Source: Liolophura sinensis (Eukaryota > Mollusca > Polyplacophora > Chitonida > Chitonidae). Taken from it: a stretch of 64,000 bases of DNA. Both the position numbers and the translations under genes were made by a program. The notes under the pieces are model-generated. The model ran no database searches. It had not been told where the DNA came from and saw nothing but the letters and a program-made list of their open reading frames with translations. The stretch spans positions 24,129,953 through 24,193,952 of the forward strand of contig NC_088307.1 in assembly GCF_032854445.1 (NCBI RefSeq), in the 5' to 3' direction. Positions within the stretch are counted from its first letter, which is position 1, and the number at the start of each line of letters is the position of its first letter. Below are positions 30,595 through 42,643 of this stretch, piece after piece.

Positions 30595-30770
30595 TAGAAC
30601 TTTGACGTCCAATATGTTGCAATTAACATCATTGCATTTTTTACCCAATTCTATTTAAGCCATGATGTTTGGGGGCGTGCAGTTTGCTACTATTTAAGCA
30701 TTTGCATGAGTAGTTAGAACAAAACCCTTGGTCACGTGAATTGGTCAAAGCCCATGTGAGGCCATCTATA
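30595..30770 (+). repeat. Dispersed repeat (family D)
   Basis: 'gttgcaattaacatcattgc', 'aagccatgatgtttgggggc', 'agttagaacaaaacccttgg'; similar copies near 21240, 41160, 55290 and 60140. No ends defined. Confidence 0.6.
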
Positions 30771-31044
30771 TATTCTGATCTATATATTTTATAGCGAAAA
30801 CACAGTATAGGCAGCGGCAGGTAAACAGCTTTGGTTTCACTCCATCCATGGACTCATAACGCCTGTCATGAGGGAAGAATTTTTGATCTACACTCCTCTA
30901 ATGAATGAATAACTTCATTCAGAGCATCACTGTGAAATATAAAGAACTGAAAATTTGAAATGTGAATAAGACCGTATACACCAATTAAAAAGTTCCCACA
31001 AAACACTGGAAGATTGAAAATGTTCTGCAGTAGGCTATTGTTGT

Positions 31045-31050
31045 TTTATT
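31045..31050 (-). terminator. Candidate polyadenylation signal of CIMIP2B-like gene
   Basis: TTTATT on +, AATAAA on the minus strand, about 265 bases past the stop codon at 31315. First canonical signal noticed downstream. Confidence 0.35.
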
Positions 31051-31314
31051 CATTCTCGTGCATGTTTACTGACATAATACATAAACAGAGGATCGTATCA
31101 AAAGAGAGAAACGATTAGCGGAATTTAGAATTAGCGGAATTTAGAAGCTACTGTTACATGTGGCAAGTGAGGCGAAATTGAAAACCATAGATTGCAACCC
31201 CATTTTCCCCTCCATTATTTTGCAACCCCTTTTTTTTTCTCTATTCCATTGCCCATCCTATATCCCCCAACCACACCTCCCCCCTCCATTCTCCTGCTTT
31301 TGCAGATGCCAACT

Positions 31315-31388
31315 TCATGTGCTTCTTGGTTGGTCCAACGCGTCATAAGTGCTGTGCCCAAAGGTACGCCCATGACGAAACTTCTGGC
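31315..31388 (-). CDS. CIMIP2B: CIMIP2B-like terminal exon
   Basis: Minus-strand acceptor atccacag/gc; two bases complete Gly276; encodes QKFRHGRTFGHSTYDALDQP, RST, then TGA (31317-31315). It matches the family's C-terminal FGHTFGHLTHDAL-type block. Confidence 0.88.
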
Positions 31389-34300
31389 CTGTGGATAGAA
31401 AAAACAAAATAGATCTTGTTAGAACAAAGCTCATTGAATACGGCAACATTTTGAGAAGCGTCTAATTCATAGTTAAGAGCATCCATATTCTTTGCCAGGA
31501 TTGGAAGATCTGCCAGCACTATGATTGGTCATGCGTTTCCTCCCACCATAACGCAGGTCGCTGTCGCATCAGTGAAATATTCTTAAGCACTCAAGTCAAA
31601 TAAATAAATCTTTGCCAATGGCAGATAGGACAGATGATGTGTTGTCACTTTCACACTGTGCTGGGAGAATATGTACGTTTTGCTACATGTGGTGGAGGTT
31701 CGTCCATGCTCTCGGAGTAGTTTCTAGTTCATTTATTTTTTCCCGACGTTAGTGAAGACTTTGGGTGAAGTAAACCCAAGAGTTTGGGACAACCATGTCA
31801 ACGTAAATTGCTTATTCAATAATATATTGTTATAATGTTCTCCTGGCGCCAATGCTACATGTTGATGAGCGCCTAAACGCCTAATATGACACGAAAACCT
31901 ACCAGAATAGGCCTATATATGCTTCAATGAATCGCCGTGGGCTTGTCACATCATGACACATCCATAAGAATCCAGTGATGAACACTGACGGCCATCTGGA
32001 GACTAGTGCATTTACTGTGACAAGGTGTCTCCGGTGTCGTATATGGTGTCCACGTCATAATGTTTTAATGATGCAGAACTGTGTGCTTGCTTAAATATTT
32101 CACTAATTTTTGAACCATCCGTTACAAACCATTTGTTTGTTGTTGTTTTTTTGTTTGTATTTTGTGTGTGTGTACGTTTTAATTCTGTTGGATGTGTGGA
32201 AACGTGTGGTATATATTTCTTGATGTTCAGTTTAGTGAATGAGTGAGTGAGTCCTTGGGGTTTAACGTAGTGCTCAACAATTTTTCAGTCATACGACGAC
32301 GAAGAAATCCTTAGGGTGTATGTAATGTACCTCCTTGCCGAAGGTAAGTAAGTCGCCCGCCCGAGCCATTATACTGATACGGGTCAACCAGTCGTTGCAC
32401 TATCCCCTTCATGCTGAACGCCAAGCGAGGAAGTTACAACTTCCTCTTTTAAAGTCTTAGGTGTGACTCGACCCAGGACTGAACCTTGATCTACCGCCTC
32501 CGAATGTTCAGTTTAGGATGTGTCATGACATAAACATAAAAAGAAAACTTCTGAACTTTCTTCTTGGGCCGTAAAAATGGCTTTAAACTACAATTTTCCT
32601 CAGGCCCCAGTTGTCAGTCCGATAGTCTAGTTCATCGTTGACGTCATTTCCGAAAATCCCGACCATTCTTGGGAAATAAGCATAAAGTAGAGGGGTAATT
32701 AATGTCTCGATGCTGACAATTAACAAAAAATAATAGAAAAAAAGACGGGGCAACTTTTTCCATTTCCCTTACAACCATAACCTTTTTAGAGTTCCTTTTC
32801 GTGTATCCTTTAAATAGCGAAATTTGTCTAGAATAAACATCAACCCTATATGGATAAACCTGTACTAAACTCACCTGGGATATGACCAGTGTAGCGCGGT
32901 ATGAGACCAGAAGAATCGGGGTAGATGCTAACAGGGTCCCTTCGTTCTTCGCGGACTTCCTCCAGTTTGACAGGTGCCGTCGCCGCAGCTTTGGTTTGGG
33001 CCACGGCGTCTGTGAATTCGTTCAAAGCCACGTGAGTCAAGCCTGGGGAGCCTTGACCAATGTGGAACTTCAGTTTCGGGACGTAGCCCATATAACCTGT
33101 GGGAGAAGTAAGTGGTTATCTTTTAACATTGACTCCCTAAAAATTTCCTTAAAAATATTTGAGATCGTCAGATATCTCCAAACTCGACGTTTACTTTAAC
33201 TGAACGAAGGAAACAGACGTGCTCGGAATAAACCACCAATCACTGGTAAGTAATGGACGCACAGACTGTCACCTCAGAGCGACCTCACTGCTGCTATGCC
33301 ACACTGACGAGTGATAGCCTGAGCCTCATTGTTGAGATATGCCACTCTGACGAGTGATAGCCTGAGCCTCATTGTTGAGATATGCCACTCTGACGAGTGA
33401 TAGCCTGAGCCTCATTGTTGAGGTATGCCACTCTGACGAGTGATAGCCTGAGCCTCATTGTTGAGGTATGCCACTCTGACGAGTGATAGCCCGAGCCTCA
33501 TTGTTGAGATATGCCACTCTGACGAGTGATAGCCTGAGCCTCATTGTTGAGATATGCCACTCTAACGAGTGATAGCCTGAGCCTCATTGTTGAGATATGC
33601 CACTCTGACGAGTGATAGCCTGAGCCTCATTGTTGAGATATGCCACACTGACAAACATATCCCATTATATTATCAAATAAACAAAAAAAACAACAATGCA
33701 TTTATAAAGTCAGCCAGGAACTATTTTGTACTCAATGTAAACTTATGTATAGACTATAGGCCTATGTTAATGACTTACTGGACATAAAACGTTTGTTGGG
33801 GTTGTCGTTTGGCAAAATAAATGGAGAGTTGTTCACGGCCGTGTGAATGGCGTTATGTGAAATGTACGGGTCAGCCTCACGCTGGATAGGTACGAGCCGC
33901 GGGCAGTGACGTCGTAAAGACATCTGAAACAATGAACATATGTTTCATACACTAAAGGAAGGGGAAAAAGCAAAGAAAGTGATGGCATGCTAGTTTGATT
34001 GTTTCAGTTTTACTGTCGCCACGTTATAGTTTTGCAATATTGCCGAATTAAGTGCTATATATAAAAACGTGCATTGCTTGAGTTTCACGAGCTTATTCCA
34101 TCAGTTGTTATAAAATTTCATGTTTTATAAGCAGTCGAGTTCGAACTCTCTTGGCGTTAAAGGTAAAAACAGTCCTTCTGTATCATGTGACTTTTGAAAC
34201 GTTTTTGGCCACCTTTGTAGACATTAATTTACCGATCACTTGTCTCACTGTGTTTCAGCTGCACAAATAACACATTTTTCCTTAAACTATAGGAATTTAT

Positions 34301-37300
34301 CATGTTCACAAACGTTCTTGCAGCTCCTCAATTTTCACCATCGTTCATCTACTCTGAATGACCTTTATGAAACTTTTTTCCGACGCCCATGTTGTAGTGA
34401 ATGTGATAAAAAAACACGTCTTTGACTGACATTTTTGACAGGTCATATGATACAGTATAGGACTTTTTCCGCCCTTTTGAGATAAAAGATATCGAACTCG
34501 AAATTTTCCCATTAGATCAAAAGGAAGTATCTATTACAGGCCCGTGGCTTTTTTTTAGAACAAAAGGGCATATTGGGAAGTACCTGTTACGTCTCATAAA
34601 ATATTAAAAAGACAATAATAGTAATGCTTTTGAAAGTCATTGCGTCTCTTCCTGATTGCACATGGTGAGCACCAGGTCCCAGGGTACTTTTTGTTAACAT
34701 AGTTATGTTTTTTTGGGGGGGGGGGGTTGCAAGTGCAACGGCGTTCTTTCTTCGCAACCGTGTAGAAAATTACCCATCTCTGTCAGTATGTTATACTATA
34801 CACAAGGAAAATAGTTAAGCACCCCCTGTTAAGATCAGTTATTAAAAATCCCTATTAATTTCAACTGTAATGCCAGTTATGATGATGACAAATGATGTTC
34901 CTTTGAACGATTGTGGCCATTCATGTTTGACAGTAACGTAAGAACTTCATGTTCTGCGACAAGAAAATTTTTTTCGTGCAATTATGCAAAATTCCGTATG
35001 CTTGCCCTTCAAATTTTTGTACTCAAGGTCGGTGTTGTGCAGTGTGGACTAATCTTCTTCGAACATGGCACGAAGGCGTATATCAGAGGAGCAAAGATTA
35101 TCGGTAAGCACTCCACAGGGTTGTCGTTCAAAGCTATCGGGCGTCAATTGCGGTACCATTATACAGCAATAAGCCTACTGGTGAGAAATCTCGGTGAAAC
35201 TAATGCTGTGAAAGACCGACCACTCATCGGCCGACCAGCTGTAACATCACAGCGTGAAGACAGGGCGCTGCTCCGACTGGTACGACGTCAGCCATTTGGA
35301 TCAAGTCCATCTTTGAAGCGACAGACGTCTGTCCACAAGAACAGTGAGAAACCGCTTGAAAGTATCGGGGCTGAGAGCAAGGAGAGTCATCAAACGCCCC
35401 TTATTATCAGATCGTCATCAACGGATACGTTTGGCATGGTGTTTAGCGCAACAAGATTGCAATTCGAGGATCTGGCGTAGAATCCATTGGTCGGACGAAA
35501 GTCGGTTCTTGCTCACGTTACAGATGGACGAATGAGGGTTTGGAGGCACAGGAACACAGCGCATACACCCACGAACATCCACTCATATGTTCCTTATGGA
35601 GGGGGTTCTGTAATGGTTTGGGGGTGCATCTCGTACGACTGCAAACTGGACCTATTCACTATACGAGGAAACCTCACAGGAGTGGCGACAGTTACACCCC
35701 TTCGGTAGATCCGACATCTAACTGGAGGGATGAGACGCAGATTGGAAGCTCTCATCCTGACTAATCAGGGCTGTACGCGCTATTAACCTTTAACCCTAGG
35801 GATGTGTTCTACACACTCAAAGTAACATTTTTACTTAGACATTTACGCCCTATGAAGCAAACTGACATTTTTACATAAACATTTACGCCCTAAGAAGCCA
35901 GATGAACTCTAAAGTTCAATACTTACAAGCCACTTTTATTTTGTAAAAAAATACATTTTTAATTTGGCGAAAGATATCCTGAATAAATTGTAAAGTCTAA
36001 TGTCATTTATGGTGCTTTCTTGTTGACAAAATGTTGCTATTTTTGATCACAACAGTAATCTCCCAACACCAATGATTTTATGTGTCACTGCAGACCAGGG
36101 GGGTGCTTAACTTTATTCTTTGTATATATATATTAATCTCTGCATTATCCAGCATATGTATCAAAAGTATTAGTACAGATTAGACATCTACAAAGTACAT
36201 GTACACATATTGGCACTTAGATTCAGATGAGAGTGCATATTTTCCTGAAGGATATTTTATCTAAAAATTTAATCTCTAAAGTTGCGTTAGAATTTCAATC
36301 AGTTGGCTCGCTAATGCATACCTTGTCAACTGCAGGTACATTGGTTTTCGGAATATTCTGCAATAGAAGTCCGTAAGGATACGAAATGAAATTAAGGGAA
36401 GTGAACAAAAGGTGTAAATATAATAATGTAAACAAAACTTTGCAACTGATGCAACTCTTGGCAGAAAAGCAACCTTTGGTAAATTACAGACGAACCTCCC
36501 CACATGCAACATTACACTCCAAAAATTAATCTGTTAATTTTGACAGAAAGTCTGTTGTTGCAACAGATTATTCTGTTAAATAACACACATGTTCTATAAA
36601 TCCAACATAAAAATTATATTGGACTAATGGGATATTATGTTGAATATGACAGTATTATATTACAATAACAAAATACATTCTAGAACACTGAGACAAGAGA
36701 CATCCTGTTAAAATTAAAAGATTATTTTATTTATTTATTTATTTATTTATTTGATTGGTGTTTTACGCCGTACTCAAAAATATTTCTCTTATACGACGGT
36801 GGCCGGCATTATGTTGGGGAGGGGAGGTTGGAGACCGGGCAGAGCCCGGTGGAAACCCACAACCATCCGCAGGTTGCTGCAAGACCTTCCCACGTACGGC
36901 CGGAGAGGAAGCCAGCATGAGCTGGTCTTGAACTCACAGCGACGGTGTTGGTGAGAGGCTTCTGGGTCATTACGCGGCGTTAGCGGGCTAACTAATTGAA
37001 CCACAGAGGCCCCCGAAAGTAGTTGAATCAGCCCTTGAGAGTTGTAAAAGTACCTGTAATTTAACATAGCCGTTAACAGTAGAAAATAAGCTCTCTTGAT
37101 TTCTTAGTTGTTAAAGTTCTGTTTTCAAAGTTTGCGCTGTATATGATGGGTGGTTATATTCAACCTGCCACTCTGAAATATAAGGATGATGTCTAAACAA
37201 CAACAACAACAACAGTCAGTTAAGTCTAATAAAAGGCTGCGACCTGAGCTGTACATGCGTTTTTATATGGCTATCTTAGTTATGTTTCCCGCCGTCGTAT

Positions 37301-40300
37301 AACTGAAATATTCTTCAGCATCGGTGTAAAACACCAGTCAAATAAAATAAATAAATAAATATTTATCTTTATTGTTGATTATCACGTGATTATCCTTACC
37401 GGCATTGGTACATCCACTCGATTGGTAGTTTCAGGTAACTCTGACATCTTCCGCTGATGTGCCAGGTGATCTGTTTCAAAAGCTGCCACAGCGTTCTTAC
37501 ATTTCTCAGTGTACCTCTCTCCGTAAAATTGCCGTAGACGGGGAACGAACCCTATCGACCGGAAGATAGGCATTGAGACAAATCAATTAACATACTGCAT
37601 TGGTCAATATCGGATAAAGAGGGGGTTTTTCGTGGATACGTGTGAGGAGCTGGGATACACCCATTCATTCTCCTTCTTTGTCAAAGCGTTCGCTGTCAGT
37701 TCAAATCCAGCACATGCAGGCTCCCTCTCCGACAATACGTGGGAAGGTGTCAACCACCGGCGGATTGTCGTGGATTTCCACCGGGTTCTGCCCGATTTCC
37801 TCCCACCATAGGTTGGACGCGAATAATAAGCGAAATATTCTTAAGTATGTCGAAAAACTCCAATTAAATGACAAAAATAAATTCGTTTCTTTCTTTATTC
37901 GTTAACACACATTCTCACATAGGCCTACTTTCATGTATACATTCATGTATACATTCTTTTCTATGCGTACACAGTAAACTTTGCAACGCCTGTTGAATTT
38001 AAGGCTACCAACTATAAATAAATTTCTTTCAACAGGTGAACTAGTATCTTATAGTCTAAAGATTGCATGCATGGCAGCCTGGAGAAATCGTCCATTGCTC
38101 TTCCCAGATGACAGCCATATTGGAAAAATTCAAGTCTTTTGCTCTTTTTTTTTTATGGGTGATGGCTTCACTCACAATTATCTTGCAAAAATGCACTGAA
38201 TAATTCCAGTAACCTCAATAAGGCTAAAACGTGTATAAACCACTTTAATATAATCCTTGGAGGACCTCAGATAGGTCAAACAGTTGAAGCTCTGGCTCGT
38301 TTTATTTATTTATTTATTTGATTGGTGTTTTACGCCATACTCAAGAATATTTCACTTATACCACGGTGGCCAGCATTATGGTGGGTGGAAGGAAGCCAGC
38401 ATGAGCTGGTCTTGAACTCACAGCGACCGCATTGGTGAGAGGCTTCTGGGTCACTCCGCTGCGCTAGCGCGCTAACCGACTAAGCCACGGAGGCCTCCCT
38501 GGGTCGTTTTAAATGTCAGGCACTTGAGCAATGAGGTGACGTGTTCGAAGCATAGAGATATTTGCAGGTACTTGCCGAAGGGTGATAGTTTTTTCCTGTA
38601 ATTCATATCTCCTACACTCATTAGCCTGATTGCTGTCACATGAGTGGACATTTCCTGACTACAATTAAACACCAATTATTATTTCAGCTACTTATCTGGA
38701 TCGTATCGATGACCCTATTATTTTTTTCTGCTATTTATCTGGTTCGTGTATAACAATTTCAAATTTCCAGACTTTTCCATGTCACAAATTGACATTTACC
38801 AGGCTAATCTGAATAACATTATATCCTCATTAGCTGAACTTTCACATAAAACCCCAGTGTTTCAAGCAATTTCGAAGACGCTGAAAAACAAATTTTAACA
38901 CATTTATAGCATATTACATAAAGTATCTTAGGCTGATTCTACAGTCTGTTCGCATATCAGCCAAACTGGTTAAGTTAATTTTATTTTCCAGGCTTTTCAA
39001 GGCTTCCCCGGCCCAGTACGATCCCTGAGAACTACGTCAAATATAAACATGTCACATCCGCTGGCCTCACCTGTATATCCGGGCACCAGAGGTTTCCCGA
39101 ACTTTTGCCCGCCCCAGTTCTCCGATCGTCTGCTCAACAGTTCATCACGTGACTGCTTACACTTGGCGACGGCCTGGTCCACGGGCTTTATGGAAGATAA
39201 CAGGGTGGCCTCCGAGCAGGCTACAGACTTGTCTTGAATAAGACAATGAGTTGTGCGTCCGAAGGTGTCCCCGATCTTGTATTTGTACTGGGGGCAGTAA
39301 CCGCCATATCTGAAAACAAAAGGATGTGTGCGAAATGTCTTTCCTGAAAGGAATTAAAACAATCACACTCAGTAGACACCCCGTATGTCTCGCAATGAAC
39401 CCTACGCATGATGTCATCGAAGTTTCAGGAGCTGGTAGACACGTAAGCTTAAGTTACACCAGCATAGATCTGCTGAGCTGAAAAGTTTGGGTTTGAAGCT
39501 CGGGATAAGCTCGCTTCTATTGTTCTTTATGATTAATTTTCGACTTAAAACTATGCTCAAGTCCATGAAAAGCTTCGGGTGTCTTAGGATCACATAAAAT
39601 GCACGAAATTGGCTGAAATGTGTGACGAGCCGCTGGTTTTCTGTCGTAAGACCCGGATGTGCCATGTCCACTCAGAACTGCTCTATGGCTTATTCTTATC
39701 GCTCATAGACAGAGAAATGACAAGGAAGCTCTGTGTTTACTGGGTCGGTTTCCAAAAGTTTCAGTTGCAGATATTTCCATGTACACACACTGAATCAAGA
39801 GGTTATCTGCAAGATTTGCATCTCTGTATATTGACAATGAACTCCCAATCAAACAAAAGAGAAATTTGGTACATTTCGGAAATGTCTCAGTTCTTGGATA
39901 CAAAAGACTACAGTATCCAGAGTAAAACCAGAGCAGCGACGACAATCTAATAAGTGGTACAAATCTGGCCTCTTGTCAGTTTTATCTTAGTTAGGGTTTT
40001 ATTCTAACTGTTGATGTTAATGTTTGTACTGTAGGAATTCAGCGCCCCTTAGCACCATGCCTTAAGTAGAATTATCGATAAATAAAAAGACTCAGTAGTC
40101 CACTAGCAGAATCCTGGTTTCGGGCACCAGCGGCAGATTCATTTTAAGCCCTAAAGCATTAGATTCACTAAAACTCAAAATGCTGATGTGTTCAAAGATT
40201 TAATAAACAGTCACAAGAAAACGACGCAAAGGGGCAAATGGGCAAGGCATCGGGGTCAGTAGTACCCTAGCACAACCCCAATTTCGAGCACCAGCTGCAG

Positions 40301-42643
40301 AATCAAGTCACACCCTGAATCACTGGATTCACTACGGTGTAATTTTGCAGTGGAATCACTAAGGAAAGATCAGATGGCATCCATACAGAAGACTGCACTT
40401 TACTTATATTAGCACAAACCAAATTAGTGAGAGCTGGATTTGAGCCCGCGACCTTATTGGTGAGAGGCCTATCGGCTGCGGTGGAAATAGTGCTCATTGG
40501 GTTTAACGTAGTAAAATCTTTGTATGATTATGTTCCTTGTAACGGTAGTTCGTGTGGCTTTCTATAAGAAAACGCGTTAGCACAAATTCTGAACTGTGTG
40601 GGTTTTACATCCCTTGATATAAGGCACTTAGTCATATTTATAATTTTATAATGTACTTAGGTGTATATATATAACGCAAATAAATGTCCCCATGATGCAA
40701 TTATACGTCGCTATAATGGTCTAGTAAATTACCTTGTTTACACATTACATGTCTATTACATGTATGTCGTGTATGATCACACTAGATAAGCTTACACAAG
40801 TATGTCAATGCGCCCCATGTGGTGATTCGAGGGGCGGGAGGTCGGGGTGTTGGGGTTGTGAAGTAAGGGGTTTATCATGGGCGAAAGGATTGGGCACATC
40901 AAAATTTGTCATAAATATTTCTTATCAATATTTATAGCCAAAAATAATAATAATAATAAAATAACGTGTTGGAAAAATTAAGACAATTAAAGCAGGAGGT
41001 CATCTTTCATAATTTTGCTGTTATATTACTAATATTATTACTTCATTCGATTGTAGCTGGGTCCCCATTAACTCTCTTTCATGGTGGTAAGAAAATGTGG
41101 CCCTGTGTAAAATATCGCAAAAAAAAATGCATTGACAACTTGTTTAGAAAGGGAAAATTTTTTAACATCACTGCAATTTTTTTACCTAATTCTGCCTTAC
41201 CCACGGTGCTAAAGGGCATGCTACTATTTATCTATTTACATGAACAGTTAGAACAAAAACCCTATAACTGACGTAAATGAAAAGTTACGTGTGATAATTT
41301 GCCAGCTATATCCCGCTGTCGTCCTACTCTACAGCTTTACTCTGTATGCTGGAGTCTTTTCTACTGCTCCATTTCCCACATCCATAGACTACAAGTGAAA
41401 CATTCCTGAGATTCTAAACCAACAGGCTTTATGCTGACACCTGAAATCACACCTGGCTTTTAATCAAACCAGGAATGTCTTTCATGATAACTTTGCTCGA
41501 TCAAGATGCCGAAATGACAAATATATATGACTGTAGATAAATACTCCGCAGACCCAGAAGAGTCTGACAGCCTCATGCATGGCCTATATACACGTATACA
41601 CTCTGGCCAATGACATTACTTTGATTTCATTTACTTGTATGACATTGAAATTTCACTATTTCTTTGATGACTATTCATATCATCATGTAGTGTCCAAAGT
41701 AAGACTCAGGAAAACTCAGCTTCGTTAACAGAATTAGAATAGCTAACTTGGAAACATACAGGCCTACAAATAATTTCAGCGAAAGTTAGCTGCATGTCTT
41801 GAGGAAGAAGCAGTTAACAGTTTTCCGTGTGACGAAGGGCAGACGTGTATCATGCACTTGCTGCCAGAATTTTTTTTTAGAACGAAATAAAGGTCATAAA
41901 ATATAACCTTTGATACTTAATGTCACATTTTCCAAGTAAGATATCACCATATACCTTCCAGACAAACCATACAAAATTTTAGAATAGAAGTTTCCTAATC
42001 AGGCAAAATGAGATATTAGAAACTCCAGGTTAAATCAAGTATAAAATATGTAAAGGCGTACTCTGTAGGATTCAATCTGTTCTATGGTCGTGGGTTTCCC
42101 CCGGGCTCTGCCCGGTTTCCACCCACCATAATGCTGGCCGCCGTCGTATAAGTGAAATATTCTTGTGTACGGCGTAAAACATCAATCAAATGAATAAATA
42201 AATAAATAAATAAATAAATCTGTTCTACGCTTAAAGCAGACCTCTGTACATAACATGCAGTTTGTGTACTGTGTAACAAGGATTACATGTCATATTCACT
42301 GTTTCCTGACGTATTAAGAGATGTACATGTAACCGCATTAAGTATATACACGTAGGCTATATGAGTTTGGAAATGTTAAAATTTATTGCCGGCTCAATAA
42401 ACACTTTTCAGGCTTGTTAAGGAAGCCGATATAAATTTAGAGCTGCATCAAATATATTGCACTGGATTCATTATAAATTACAGAATGCAACATAGTCACC
42501 AAGTCGTGTGTCTTAATTGCTAAGCGTTTAATACAGTTTTTCAACGGAATTGACCTTCAGGTATCCTGTACTTACCCCGGCGTGTGGTACGGGTTTTTAG
42601 GCAGGAGCTCTATCCGCTCCCTGAATGGGATAAGAGTTGACAT
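31315..42643 (-). CDS. CIMIP2B: CIMIP2B-like (FAM166B-like) ciliary microtubule inner protein, complete, 6 exons
   Basis: Coding exons from 5' to 3' on the minus strand: 42643-42576, 39309-39071, 37551-37400, 33923-33779, 33096-32875, 31388-31315. Junctions are GT-AG with matching phases; the sum is 299 codons plus TGA. Four copies of the family's G-x-x-G-[YFH]-x-P motif are visible: PGYGGYCPQYKYKIGDTFG (about 22-40), PGYTGFVPRLRQFYG (99-113), SSYMGYVPKLKFHIG (201-215) and PRYTGHIPGQKFRHGRTFGH (268-287). FAM166/CIMIP2 proteins bind inside doublet microtubules of motile cilia and sperm tails. CIMIP2B is the closest human paralogue I recall (275 residues), with the same order of NPxYIPGY, FMSGFTGYVP and the terminal YVPGYKF..G..FGH blocks. 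No membrane or signal segments. A 43-bp array and a Tc1-like element lie in its introns. Paralogue choice (2A/2B/2C) is uncertain. Confidence 0.9.
31493..31608 (+). mobile_element. SINE (family A), 5'-truncated
   Basis: 'ttggaagatctgccagcact', 'gtttcctcccaccataacgc', 'caagtcaaataaataaatc'. In the last intron of the CIMIP2B-like gene, opposite orientation. Confidence 0.7.
32243..32512 (-). mobile_element. SINE (family B), inverted
   Basis: 'ccttggggtttaacgtagtg', 'tttttcagtcatacgacgac', 'cagtcgttgcactatcccct', 'ctttaaagtctt..' are the reverse complement of family B as at 48722-49062, with an internal deletion. In the CIMIP2B-like gene intron. Confidence 0.85.
32875..33096 (-). CDS. CIMIP2B: CIMIP2B-like exon 5
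   Basis: Acceptor ttctcccacag/gt, donor cccag/gtgagt (minus strand). Phase 1 in and out. It encodes YMGYVPKLKFHIGQGSPGLT, HVALNEFTDAVAQ, a charged linker, then GLIPRYTGHIP. Confidence 0.93.
33298..33652 (+). repeat. 43-bp tandem array, about 8 units, intronic
   Basis: Unit: gccactctgacgagtgatag, cctgagcctcattgttgaga, tat. Units are nearly identical (one cc/ct and a few a/g changes). It lies between exons 4 and 5 of the CIMIP2B-like gene and has no coding relationship. Confidence 0.95.
33779..33923 (-). CDS. CIMIP2B: CIMIP2B-like exon 4
   Basis: Acceptor ttgtttcag, donor tgtcca/gtaagt (minus strand). Phase 0 in, 1 out. It encodes MSLRRHCPRLVPIQREADPY, ISHNAIHTAVNNSPFILPN, DNPNKRFMS; the RFMS-S-YMGYVP junction matches the family. 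Confidence 0.9.
34801..36122 (+). mobile_element. Tc1/mariner-like DNA transposon, inactive
   Basis: Terminal inverted repeats start cacaaggaaaatagttaagc,acccc (34801) and, read inward from 36122, caaagaataaagttaagcac,ccccc; TA flanks at both ends (34799-34800, 36123-36124). Length 1322 bp. Inside are broken pieces of a DDE transposase in at least three frames: a helix-turn-helix part (GLSFKAIGRQLRYHY, VKDRPLIGRPAVTSQREDRA), then GLRARRVIKRPLLSDRH and WSDESRF, then MRVWRHRN and YGGGSVMVWGCIS. Frameshifts and stops mean no full transposase. It lies in an intron of the CIMIP2B-like gene. Confidence 0.93.
36513..36724. mobile_element. MITE (acactcaaaaa family), interrupted copy
   Basis: Starts tacactccaaaaattaatct and continues gttaattttgacagaaagtc; internal 'aaatacattctagaacactg' and 'cctgttaaaattaaaagatt' match the inverted end sequence. 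The right terminus is cut off by the SINE that follows. Confidence 0.7.
36725..37014 (-). mobile_element. SINE (family A), full length, inverted
   Basis: From the A/T-rich tail (tttatttatttattt) through ttgattggtgttttacgccg, tgctgcaagaccttcccacg, to the tRNA-like head (accacagaggcccccg). It sits in the MITE at 36513. Confidence 0.92.
37270..37366 (+). mobile_element. SINE (family A), short 3' fragment
   Basis: 'tcccgccgtcgtataactga', 'gtaaaacaccagtcaaataa', then aaataaataaata. Confidence 0.75.
37400..37551 (-). CDS. CIMIP2B: CIMIP2B-like exon 3
   Basis: Acceptor ccggtcgatag/gg (minus strand), donor atgccg/gtaagg. Phase 1 in, 0 out. It encodes FVPRLRQFYGERYTEKCKNA, VAAFETDHLAHQRKMSELPE and TTNRVDVPMP; joins the previous exon as PGYTG-FVPRLR. 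Confidence 0.9.
37640..37882 (+). mobile_element. SINE (family A), diverged
   Basis: 'gttcgctgtcagttcaaatc', 'cccgatttcctcccaccata', 'gtcgaaaaactccaattaaa'. In the CIMIP2B-like gene intron. Confidence 0.7.
38298..38497 (-). mobile_element. SINE (family A), inverted, internally deleted
   Basis: 'tttatttgattggtgtttta', 'ggccagcattatggtgggtg', then directly 'gaagccagcatgagctggtc' and head 'taagccacggaggcctccct'. The middle (gggctctgcc segment) is missing. Confidence 0.88.
39071..39309 (-). CDS. CIMIP2B: CIMIP2B-like exon 2
   Basis: Acceptor ttttcag/a, donor atacag/gtgagg (minus strand). Phase 2 in, 1 out. It encodes YGGYCPQYKYKIGDTFGRTT, a Ser/Lys-rich middle, then KFGKPLVPGYT. Confidence 0.93.
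41160..41285 (+). repeat. Dispersed repeat (family D)
   Basis: 'taacatcactgcaatttttt', 'cccacggtgctaaagggcat', 'gaacagttagaacaaaaacc'; see 30595-30770. Confidence 0.55.
42085..42216 (+). mobile_element. SINE (family A), 5'-truncated with 11-bp target-site duplication
   Basis: Starts abruptly at tggtcgtgggtttcccccgg and ends in (aaat)n. aatctgttcta flanks it at 42074-42084 and 42217-42227. Confidence 0.93.
42576..42643 (-). CDS. CIMIP2B: CIMIP2B-like exon 1 with start codon
   Basis: ATG 42643-42641; donor ccgg/gtaagt (minus strand) leaves two bases (GG) completed by A of exon 2. It encodes MSTLIPFRERIELLPKNPYH,TP; the NPYHTPGYGGYCP order matches the family N-terminus. No intron signal appears immediately upstream, so the 5' UTR probably continues towards 42700. 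Confidence 0.85.

Noticed and set aside
33298-33652. CRISPR-like array
   Set aside because: Units follow without unique spacers and the DNA is eukaryotic; it is a plain minisatellite.
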